From Alcanivorax sp. (lineage in GTDB: Bacteria; Pseudomonadota; Gammaproteobacteria; Pseudomonadales; Alcanivoracaceae), in the NCBI RefSeq assembly GCF_002733835.1, contig NZ_NVWY01000001.1, positions 62,001 to 126,000 on the forward strand: 64,000 nucleotides of DNA. Reading direction: 5' to 3'. Positions 34,121 through 42,700 of this stretch are shown here, piece by piece. The translations under genes and the position numbers were made by a program. Numbering within the stretch: position 1 is the first letter of the stretch; every line of letters begins with the position of its first letter. The notes below the pieces were generated by a model. That model was not told the origin of the DNA. It did no database searches and saw only the letters and a program-made list of their open reading frames with translations.

Positions 34121-35569
34121 GTGAGAAATCAGTGGTATCGTATTAGTCGCGCTGTTATTTCAATGGTGCTTTTCAGCGCTGCGGCTCCTGGCTTTGCAAG
34201 CCTGGAAGCTCAAGGCCCCGAGCACCTCGTTAACACCACCTCATCCGGTTACGAAGCAACACCGCACATAGCCGCAGACGGGAATAATCAAACGCTGATC
34301 GTTTGGACCTCTGAAAACCGCCTCTCCGATGTTGGCCCAGCCATTAAAGGGCAATTTTACAACCAATTTGGTGAAACAGTTGGTCCAGAGAGAACCCTGG
34401 TCGATGCGGACCAAAATATTGCTCGCATTCCTGAACAGAACGACTACCCACACATTGCAATGACCATGTGGAACGATGGTGCTTTTGCTCTCGCCTGGTC
34501 GGAAACCGGCGACCCCATCAGTGACATCGATAACGACTACAATCTGGTGCTTCAATTCTTCAATAACGACGGTTCTCCAAGCGGTGAGCCTCTCACCGTT
34601 GCAAATACCAACGGCAAAGAAGCACTACCCGCCCTCGCCCACAACGACACCGGCCTGGTCATCGCCTGGCAAACCTTTCCCACTGCACTGGATAAATCCA
34701 TTGATGGCAACACACTGACTTTTCGGCGTTATAACAAAAGCGGCAACGCCACAAGTAACGCAGTTACCGTCACGCTGCCCATGCCGCTCAGCAACCTGGG
34801 GGCTATTCCAGCCGTTGCTCTGAATACCAATAACGCGGTATTCCTTGTATGGGGAGCAGATATGCAGGGCAAGAAAACCGGAGAAGAAACGTCACCGCAT
34901 TACGCTATTAGAGGCGCGCTTTTCGCTGCGAATGATAATCCGATAGGCGAAACATCCACCCTCTTTAGCATAACCGATGTGGGTAGCTACCCCAGCGACG
35001 TACACGCGGTCACACTAGACGAAAACCACTTCATCGCCGCCTGGGATAGCGGTAATTACGGAAGCCGGGACCCAATGGCACGGACTGTTTCGCTGACCGG
35101 GAATCTTGGTAGCGTCATTGGCCAACAAACCCAGGAAGATAATGCCATCTCGGCTATCGCAAGGGCAAAAAACGACAACGCCTTTATCGTCTGGAACCGT
35201 AACGACGGATATAACGATAAGACACTTTATACTCAACAAGTCACCATCAACGGCCTTGTAGGCGAACCTCAACAAATCTCCACCTACACCACGCCAGAAG
35301 AAAACCATGTGGCTCTTGCCACAGACAGCGATGGCACGCTCATCGTTACCTGGGAAAGCTGGATAGAGAATGATGACGACGCACCGGATATTTATGCCCG
35401 CCGTTTTGAGGTCACGCAAAGCAGCAATACAGAAACCGGCGGAGCAAGCAGTGGAGGAGGAAGCAGTAGTGGAGGCGGTAGCCTGCCCCTTGCTTTGCTT
35501 ACTGCTCTCGTGGCGTTCGGCAGGTTTCGCAGGAACCACTGGCGGATCTCGGACCGTAGGTCAGATTAG
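34121..35569 (+). CDS. Secreted beta-propeller-like protein with GlyGly-CTERM tail
   Basis: 482 residues from GTG 34121, signal peptide to about residue 26. Six or so blade-like repeats of 50-60 residues have the form 'h(A)..g.hhhaW.S' (IVWTSENR, LAWSETG, IAWQTF, LVWGAD, AAWDSG, IVWNRNDG, VTWESWI), as in propeller or FG-GAP-like exported proteins. The C terminus SGGGSSSGGGSLPLALLTAL followed by RFRR is a GlyGly-CTERM signal. The frame continues 9 residues past RFRR; the last ones and the stop come from an interspersed repeat. The DNA is less GC-rich than that of neighbours. Function unknown. Confidence 0.8.
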   Translation: MRNQWYRISRAVISMVLFSAAAPGFASLEAQGPEHLVNTTSSGYEATPHIAADGNNQTLIVWTSENRLSDVGPAIKGQFYNQFGETVGPERTLVDADQNIARIPEQNDYPHIAMTMWNDGAFALAWSETGDPISDIDNDYNLVLQFFNNDGSPSGEPLTVANTNGKEALPALAHNDTGLVIAWQTFPTALDKSIDGNTLTFRRYNKSGNATSNAVTVTLPMPLSNLGAIPAVALNTNNAVFLVWGADMQGKKTGEETSPHYAIRGALFAANDNPIGETSTLFSITDVGSYPSDVHAVTLDENHFIAAWDSGNYGSRDPMARTVSLTGNLGSVIGQQTQEDNAISAIARAKNDNAFIVWNRNDGYNDKTLYTQQVTINGLVGEPQQISTYTTPEENHVALATDSDGTLIVTWESWIENDDDAPDIYARRFEVTQSSNTETGGASSGGGSSSGGGSLPLALLTALVAFGRFRRNHWRISDRRSD

Positions 35570-35591
35570 CCTGAAAGGCGTAATCCGACAT
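35556..35591 (+). repeat. Interspersed ~35-base repeat, copy 1
   Basis: GTAGGTCAGATTAGCCTGAA followed by AGGCGTAATCCGACAT. It supplies the TAG stop of the preceding gene. Other copies are at 52146 (inverted), 52193 and 55272. Confidence 0.85.
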
Positions 35592-35619
35592 CCAGGTACG
35601 CAATGAAAGCGCAGGTGTA

Positions 35620-36621
35620 TTACACCGCCTGAAACTGCTCCAACGCCGCCAGAATATCCAGCGCATGGCGGCGCTTCACCGGGTCATGCAGATCCACCGT
35701 CACCATCAGCTCATCCACCTCTACCGAATTCAGCAACTGATCAAGCTGTTCCTGAATAGATTCTGTCGTCCCCAGCAACTGCAACCCCAGAAAGCCCTTC
35801 ACGCCGGCTTCTTCTTCCGCATTCCACAACCCGGCCATGCCCTGCACCGGGGGCTTCATCCACAACGGCTGGCCCCGGAACAGGGCGAGGATGCGCTGGT
35901 AACTGGTGGTGGTCAGGTACTGGGCCTCCTCATCGGAATCCGCCGGCACCGCAGGTACCGTCAACATGGCATAAGGCCTGTCCAGCTGAGCGGAGGGCTG
36001 AAACTGATCCCGGTAGATACGCAGCGCTTCACGGTACAAACGCGGCGCAAAATGCCCGGCAAAGGCATAGGGCAAGCCCTTCTGTGCGGCCAGCTGCGCG
36101 CTGTACAAACTGGAGCCCAGCAACCAGATCGGCACTTCGGTGCCCGCTCCCGGAATCGCGTTCACAGCCCGTGACGCATCCAACGGCCCCAGCAAACGCT
36201 GCAACTCCGCCACGTCCTGGGGAAACTGCTCCGCCCCCAGACCTTCCCGACGCAAAGCACGGCTGGTCATCGGGTCGGTTCCCGGCGCACGGCCCAGGCC
36301 CAGATCAATCCGATCAGGATAGAGACTCTCAAGAGTCCCGAACTGCTCGGCAATCACCAGCGGGGGGTGATTCGGCAACATCACCCCCCCGGACCCCACC
36401 CGAATGGAATCGGTCGCCCCGGCAATATGCCCGATCAACACCGACGTCGCGGCGCTGCTGATCCCCTGCATATTGTGGTGCTCCGCCAGCCAGAACCGCT
36501 GAAACCCCAGCGCTTCCGCATGGCGGGCATAGGCAACGCTGTTGGCCAGCGTCTCACCCACGGTATCTCCTTCGCGGACCGAGGCGAGTTCCAGCAGGGA
36601 AAACGGTACAGACTTCGTCAC
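35620..36621 (-). CDS. Luciferase-like (LLM class) flavin-dependent oxidoreductase
   Basis: GTG 36621 is taken as the start because TGGAG lies about seven bases upstream; 333 residues. The TIM-barrel luciferase-like family is evident: [52 protein letters not shown] and [11 protein letters not shown], all typical of the YhbW-like group with conserved His at EHH. It uses FMN with an unknown substrate. It is convergent with the beta-propeller gene. Confidence 0.9.
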   Translation of the reverse strand: MTKSVPFSLLELASVREGDTVGETLANSVAYARHAEALGFQRFWLAEHHNMQGISSAATSVLIGHIAGATDSIRVGSGGVMLPNHPPLVIAEQFGTLESLYPDRIDLGLGRAPGTDPMTSRALRREGLGAEQFPQDVAELQRLLGPLDASRAVNAIPGAGTEVPIWLLGSSLYSAQLAAQKGLPYAFAGHFAPRLYREALRIYRDQFQPSAQLDRPYAMLTVPAVPADSDEEAQYLTTTSYQRILALFRGQPLWMKPPVQGMAGLWNAEEEAGVKGFLGLQLLGTTESIQEQLDQLLNSVEVDELMVTVDLHDPVKRRHALDILAALEQFQAV

Positions 36622-36786
36622 AGTACACTCCAGATCCAGCAAACAACGGGTACCCATGATTTCTGATTAACCCGCAGTTTGTCGAGAACACCATTATCAT
36701 GCCTGGATCAGCCCGGGGCGCGTCCCGCGATTCAGCAACAGAAAATGGCAACAAGTCGGTATCCCACCCTCCCGAAAGCCCGCCAA

Positions 36787-36815
36787 AACAAAAAAGCCCC
36801 GGATTACCGGGGCTT
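36787..36815 (-). terminator. Terminator of the large lipoprotein gene
   Basis: On the minus strand AAGCCCCGG pairs with CCGGGGCTT around TAAT and is followed by a T-rich run. It lies 25 bases after the stop at 36840. Confidence 0.85.
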
Positions 36816-36839
36816 GACACTCAGCTTGCGTTAATTTTC

Positions 36840-38501
36840 CTACGGGCAGTATTTGGCAATCAGCGCACTATCATTGGTCGCCCACTGAGTGATCTGCACG
36901 CCGTTTGACAGGCTGATATAGTCCACCCTGTCAGTATCGTCATTGATGCGGAACAGCGTATCGTGGGCAAATAAGATCTCTCGCTGTGGGCCGGCTTCAG
37001 CGTAACGCATACGCTGTGGCTGAAGAGATTCCTTCTCTGTTTGGTCGTCGAAATGGATCAATCCAACATACTTGGGGTAGCGGGCCTTGTTGTCCGTGCC
37101 AATGGTCGCATGCTCACATACACGTTCTGCCACATCACTCGTGACTACCGTCAGGCTTTCACCAATCTTGTCATTAACCTCGTTAAAGAATGCTTCAACG
37201 CCCGGCTCCATGAAGTCCAGCGATTCATAAGCCAGAACATGTGCCAGCTTGTCTGGCCCTGATAGATTAGTCTCCATCAGAATCAAATCATCCATATCAA
37301 GGCCATCCCTTGAGACAAAAACCATAGATCTCTGGATGAGCGGGTCACCTGTGGGAATTTCGACACGTACGCCATTAACACTCGGGTCATCGAACAGACT
37401 TACATACTCAGCGGTTTCCATATCAACAGACCAACCCGGAATAAACTCTCCGCCCTCTGGATCCTGGCCGTTATCACCTGCCGCAACACCAATCATCGTG
37501 CCTTCACGGTGGTAACTAATCTCCTCACCTTTGGGGAAAAGCGCCCATTCAGATCCGCCATCCTGAGAATAGGCAATTTCCGCCCCGACACCATATTCCA
37601 TCTCCAGAATGCGCTGTCTAAGCGGGATATTGGCGCGGTAATTTACTGTCATGTCAGGAAGCGGCATAGCGAAAATCGCATTCTGCGCGTCTTCGTTGCC
37701 GTAAGTTTCAACCCAGCTTTCCAGCTCCTCCCTGAATTCGGCACCAAAATCTGAATAAACATAGCCACCATTGAAATCGTTCAGCATCCCGTCAGTCACA
37801 TCCGTAGAAAGGCTTTCAAGCACAGCCAGCGCCGGCATAGCTTGAGCATCGCCAACTCGTGCCAAGGCGCCCAGCACCGCAGCATGCAGATCCCCAAGCG
37901 CAATAGTCTGGCTATTGGTGGCAGGCATCTCCGACAGGATATCGGGAGGAGACGTAATGGAGCGAATGCCTCCATTGACCAACTTCGCAACCGAATCATT
38001 CAGCAACTCCACCCTTTCAGCATCAAGCGGGAAATCGCCCTTACTTAACGCAAGTTGCCAGGCGATTTCAGTGAAAGGAGTAACAGCTGTGCTGGCAGGA
38101 TCTTTAGTGATCGCATGAAATTGGCTACCCTCGGCAAGAGCAATTTCACCCGCCGACTCATCGAAGTAGCTGCTATTTTCACCCGCCGTAACCTCGACAA
38201 TTGCCGGCTCAAGGCTACTGTAAGTAACCTCGATAGCGGCTTTGCCTGTTTCGTCCAGAGCCCCTTCACCAATAACTTCGCTATAATTGGCTCCATAGAT
38301 TTTGACTGTGGCATTGGTGATCCGCCCCAGTGAAGCCGAGACAGTTACGGTTTCAGACAGCGTACTACCATTATCTCCGCCGGGGTTACCCCCGCCCGGA
38401 CCGCCGGTAGTCGCGGAGGAAGATCCCCCGCCACCACCGCCACAGGCAGAAAGCGTTGCACCCAGAAAAAGAACAGCATATTTATTGAACCTCGAACTCA
38501 T
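36840..38501 (-). CDS. Large exported lipoprotein, unknown function
   Basis: 553 residues from ATG 38501. The lipobox is LSAC followed by a Gly/Ser-rich linker (about 19-45), so it is probably an outer-membrane lipoprotein. The next 100 residues look like a carboxypeptidase-regulatory/Ig-like beta domain (SLGRITNATVKIYGANYSEV). The rest is mixed, with two cysteines near the end. No family recognised. Codon use is more AT-rich than the neighbouring housekeeping genes. A terminator follows, and broken transposase pieces lie upstream. Confidence 0.75.
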   Translation of the reverse strand: MSSRFNKYAVLFLGATLSACGGGGGGSSSATTGGPGGGNPGGDNGSTLSETVTVSASLGRITNATVKIYGANYSEVIGEGALDETGKAAIEVTYSSLEPAIVEVTAGENSSYFDESAGEIALAEGSQFHAITKDPASTAVTPFTEIAWQLALSKGDFPLDAERVELLNDSVAKLVNGGIRSITSPPDILSEMPATNSQTIALGDLHAAVLGALARVGDAQAMPALAVLESLSTDVTDGMLNDFNGGYVYSDFGAEFREELESWVETYGNEDAQNAIFAMPLPDMTVNYRANIPLRQRILEMEYGVGAEIAYSQDGGSEWALFPKGEEISYHREGTMIGVAAGDNGQDPEGGEFIPGWSVDMETAEYVSLFDDPSVNGVRVEIPTGDPLIQRSMVFVSRDGLDMDDLILMETNLSGPDKLAHVLAYESLDFMEPGVEAFFNEVNDKIGESLTVVTSDVAERVCEHATIGTDNKARYPKYVGLIHFDDQTEKESLQPQRMRYAEAGPQREILFAHDTLFRINDDTDRVDYISLSNGVQITQWATNDSALIAKYCP

Positions 38502-38643
38502 ACATCCCCACATATATCTTTGGTTATCGCTTCCATGACAAATCTCCCAGCTGGAGGAGATCAAACCGTGGGAGGGTACAGAAAGGGTAACGCGGGGAAA
38601 CTGGGAGCATTGAAGATATGTCGACTGGTCTTAATATTTACGA

Positions 38644-38691
38644 CATCTGCCATCTAAGCGTAAGAGATATCTTACGCTTAGATGGCAGATG
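38644..38691. repeat. Perfect 22-bp inverted repeat with a 4-base loop
   Basis: The left arm 38644-38665 and right arm 38670-38691 are exact reverse complements (CATCTGCCATC... to ...GATGGCAGATG) around GATA. It has no T run and does not serve a visible gene as a terminator. It abuts the point where the RAYT fragment loses similarity. Confidence 0.9.
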
Positions 38692-38724
38692 CCAGAAATC
38701 GGAAAAACAGAAAAGGCAGCAAAG

Positions 38725-38898
38725 GAATACATCAACCAAGGGCGCCAGACGATCCACCACCCACTGCCGGCGATGCTCGTAGTCTTGGCCAGAATAATGA
38801 TCCTTGCCACACAGAAACGCCCGGCGGACGCAGCGGCAAATGCAGTGATAGTACGGAGTATCGCCCAATGAGACTTGCTGGTAACGCGCTCGAGTCAT
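38725..38898 (-). pseudogene. REP-associated tyrosine transposase (RAYT), N-terminal remnant
   Basis: From ATG 38898 the frame encodes MTRARYQQVSLGDTPYYHCI followed by CRCVRRAFLCG, the typical start of RAYT/IS200-like proteins, to about residue 58 (RLAPLVDVF). After that the similarity stops, before the HUH motif and catalytic Tyr, and the frame runs through unrelated sequence into the hairpin at 38644. About 100 or more residues are missing. It is not functional. Confidence 0.75.
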
Positions 38899-39064
38899 GG
38901 TCGCCTCCTTGCTTATCCATGACTCTAAAATACTGTCCTTATGAACAGACAAACATCAGTGAAGGCCGATGCACCCCGTAGGAAATCCGCCAAGTGATGG
39001 ATGTCCTTTATTATTTTTTGCTCAATGACTAGTCCGACTTGTGGGCAACAGTGCACGCGGGGGC

Positions 39065-39262
39065 CAGGTCTCCCATTTCCCATTTACGACCTGTGAAGCA
39101 GCTCTCTCATTATCAGCGAACGTACAACAATAATAAGGAGACCATGGCAAATGCATGGCTTGACGGACACTACACTCTTACCCAGATCGGCGAACATTTT
39201 GGTTGCGGACGATCCACCGTCAACCGCGCCGCAAAAACCTTTCGTGAGAAATGGGAGACCTG
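39065..39262. repeat. 15-bp inverted repeat enclosing the HTH remnant
   Basis: CAGGTCTCCCATTTC at 39065-39079 is the exact reverse complement of GAAATGGGAGACCTG at 39248-39262. The pair encloses the transposase C-terminal fragment. Confidence 0.8.
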
Positions 39263-39263
39263 A
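39090..39263 (+). pseudogene. Transposase C-terminal HTH remnant
   Basis: The frame includes MANAWLDGHYTLTQIGEHFG followed by CGRSTVNRAAKTFREK, which matches the C-terminal helix-turn-helix found on RAYT-like transposases. It lies on the opposite strand to the N-terminal piece at 38725, so the two are not one simple deletion product. ATG 39144 has AAGGAG just upstream and could give a 39-residue HTH peptide, but the similarity upstream of it (RTYNNNKET) argues for decay. Confidence 0.6.
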
Positions 39264-39285
39264 CACCCGGGTCCTGTGAAGGCCT

Positions 39286-39738
39286 CTATCTCGATGCTAA
39301 TAAAGCATCGAATATATCATCAGCTAAATACTCCTTGGATAGATCCACATTTAAGACCGCATTCATAAATGGTTCAGGCGGCAAATAACTATGAACCGTA
39401 ATATAGTGATATACCATTGATGGCGAGGCAAAGTATCCGTCCCCTTCGCTATTTGGTATTAGAATCTCACTCATCCCCAGCAACTCTTCCTCACCATTAC
39501 TGAAAATCACCACCTCTCTATCCCCACATAAATCACAGGGATGAACGCCTCTAATCCTATTAAAATTCGCATCAAAACCAGCTCCACCAATAATTACCGA
39601 TGCCAGTTTTTGACAAAATACCGAAGGAGAATCCCCCTTCGTAAACTCCTTACCACCATCAAGCCAACCAACATTCAGAATTTGTTTTACAGGCTTAGAC
39701 AAGTGGTACTCGTAAAGAGACAAATCATTAAAAAACAT
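39286..39738 (-). CDS. cdiI: Candidate CDI immunity protein (DUF7919-like)
   Basis: 150 residues from ATG 39738, eight bases after the cdiA stop. Recognisable pieces are LNVGWLD (21-27), RGVHPCDLCG (63-72, with a CXXC pair) and HYITVHSYLPPEPF (111-124), the pattern of a small cytosolic family (DUF7919-like) found beside polymorphic toxins. No signal peptide. It is more AT-rich than the host average, as is the toxin end. Position gives the immunity role; the target is the Stv-like C-terminal region of CdiA. It has not, to my knowledge, been tested. Confidence 0.7.
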   Translation of the reverse strand: MFFNDLSLYEYHLSKPVKQILNVGWLDGGKEFTKGDSPSVFCQKLASVIIGGAGFDANFNRIRGVHPCDLCGDREVVIFSNGEEELLGMSEILIPNSEGDGYFASPSMVYHYITVHSYLPPEPFMNAVLNVDLSKEYLADDIFDALLASR

Positions 39739-39745
39739 ATTTTCC

Positions 39746-42700
39746 TCAGTATTCAAAGAATGCCGTACACGCAGCCCAATCAACGCACCCCATGTTAGGC
39801 GACAAAACTTTATCCAACGTAGTGGGAGTCGCCGTTGTAGTTGAACGCGAATATATGTTCAGTTTTGTTGGTTTGGACAATGTGTAATTGGGTATTTCAG
39901 CTCCAGGTAGCCAGCTCGCCATTCCCTCGATATCTCGGACAATCCGCTCATTGGTTCGTGCAGCATTGCTTAAACCAAACCAATCACCATTTTCAATATA
40001 TCTGCCTGTTTTATCCAGAATCGAAATACCGGGCCGAGGCAATGTAATTGCTGTTCCGTCGGGAACAATAATGTTTCCATCAGGCGTGAATAAAGTCCCA
40101 TGCCCTGCCAAAGAGCGGCCCGTACCTCCCTCGGTAACTGTCCTCGCAAACGAATGACCTGATTCCAAATTGTTTATAACAAGCGGGGTAGGCTCTACCG
40201 TTGTCGTTAGCGGACCAAAATCTGATTCAGCCCAATACGAACCATTTACGGTTCTAACTTCGTTACTGTTTGCAACAACAAATTCCGGAGGCATCGTACC
40301 CGAATCAACCTCAAAAAACCTAAATTGCCCCGGATTAGAATCCCCCCCCCGCCCAAAGGTACCAAGCCTTGAAGCCTCATCCCACAAAGTGGTGGCATAA
40401 CGCGCGCCACCCGAAGCAATATCATCAAGCAATAACGCTCCGCCACCACCGAATACGGCGCCAGTCGGAAAGCCCGCCATCCCCGCGATCATTTCGTCCG
40501 CCATCAGGGTCAATTTGTGACCCTGACTATAAAAATACGACGCAGGATTACTGGCAAATAGCCCAGCCTCTGCTGAGGCGAGTCCAGTCAAACGCAGAGC
40601 CCCAATCGTGCCGACAGCTGAGCCTAAAATCATTAAATTCTGAGATCCAGCTTTGCTTGCAGATTCGGATGAAAGCTTGTCAAAAAGGCCTCTGGACAAA
40701 TAATAAGCATCGCCATTGCCTTTCAGCATTAGGCCATTTTCCCTATCCGTAAGAATATTGAAGAACATATTGGGGTCTTCTACTCCTCCCGGATAAATAC
40801 CCTTAGCAACATTCCAGAACTCCCACTCATACGCATCGAATTTCCCAAAATCATAATCTGATGCCTGGAACAATGCCGTTTTATGTCCATCCGTACTCAC
40901 CAGTGAATTATTCGGGTCTGAATGCGCGATTTGGACCAAAAAAGCAGCCGCCTCGTTGTTCGCCTTAATCCTATCGCTATAAGTAGCATCCACTTGACGC
41001 AACCCTTCCAGAAGAAGGTCTGATAAAGCCTCAGCTACAGTCATGCCGGGATGCAGTGCCGCATAGGCCTGAGCCTGCTCCCGTATGGCAATAACTTCAT
41101 TCTGGTGCAGCTGCCGGTTCCAGGTGGTGCCCTGTTCGGCAATCCAGGCGCCCTGGGCATTACCGGTACTGGCACCACCGACGATGCGAGATAGGGCTCG
41201 CAGGCGCTCCGGGCTGTTGCCCGCAAGATCCACCAACAAGGGCATCAGCATTTCATTGGTGCCTGCAGCGCTGGCACCGTCCGCGCCGCCCAGCGCTTCA
41301 CCCACGGCCTGGTGAAGGGCAATTTTCAGGGCACTACCGTCTTTCACGCCTTGAGCCGTTCCCTGCTCACCGGCTTCGGTAAAGCCGGCAATCGCCTGTT
41401 GTAATTGCTCAGGATTATCGGCCGCTACACTGCCGATCTCGGCCAGCAGGGTTAACAGACGATCAGCTGCCTGGTCTTCAGGAACGCCCATTGTGTCCGC
41501 AAGAATCTTGCGCAGCGCATCGTATTCCGGGAAGCGCTTGATTTCTTCCGTGAGTTTGCGGGTCAGACCGTGCTCGTGAATCAGCACGCCCAGTTCGGTG
41601 ATTTTTCTGTCACCGAGGACTTTGATAACAGAAGTGACCACATCCTGTGGAAGACCCAGCGTGGTTGACACATCCCGGGCAATTTCCTTGCGCCCACGCT
41701 CCGTCACTAACCGGTGATCCACCGTCAACTCAGCATCCAGGCCACCAGTAATTTCATTCCTGGTGATTTCCTGCACGTTGTCAGTATCACGGTTCAGGCC
41801 GGCCAGATTGCTGTTCTTGTCGCTGTCGTCATCGCGAACAATAAGCGTTCCTTCACCCACAGTGGCACGGGTGATTCCTTCCTTGTCATGGCCGTTGCGG
41901 TGGGCACTGAGTGTGGTGCTGCCCTGGGGCGCTTTTTGTTGCTCTTTCAGGTCCAGAGGGTTGAAGCTGGTGCTTACCCCCCAGCCGCTGTTGCTGCCAC
42001 GGTCATAATCCTGGATGTCCGTATAGGCGAAGGTGCCGGTATCCAGAGTGAAGTTGTCCGGATCACCACCACTGATCACGGCACCGTCCACTTGGGCGTG
42101 GCCGTCTACGGTCACGTTAAAGGCCTCTTCCCCATGGAAGCTGCTCACCTGGTCCACCCAGGCCCGTTCGCTGGAGCCTGAAGCCGTGTTGTAGCCACCA
42201 TTCGCGCTGAAGCCCTGGCCGCCGCCCAGGTTGAGACCGCGGTTGCTATGCTCGCTGGTGCTGGTGTTCTGCAGGGAGGTGACGGTCAGGTTGCCAGTAT
42301 TCCCTGCGACCTCTCTGGCCCAGACATTGCCCCCACGGATCGTGGTTTGATCCTTCACGTCCAGGTTCATCAGGCCGTCAACGTTGACCGCACCATACTG
42401 CCAGTATTGGGACTGGCTCTGCTGTTCGCTGGATTGGGTTCCCAGACCACCGGAAAGGGCATCCACTGCCGCCGCACCCGCAAGGTTGCTGCGGCTGCTG
42501 CTGGCAACCGTCAGAGTGGAAGTATGGGTTTCTGTGCTGCTCTGGTTGCTATAGGTGTCGGCTACCGCTTCTACCGTGAAGCGATCCACATCCAGATCCA
42601 GCCCGCCACCATCGTGAATATCCAGTCGACTGCCCTGCAGGGTCAGGGCCTCACCCTTCAGGTTCATGCCACCCGCGCCCAGCTGCACCTGGCTACCCCG

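Noticed and set aside
38500-39285. Orphan CDI toxin or immunity modules after cdiI
   Set aside because: Only transposase remnants and hairpins were seen.
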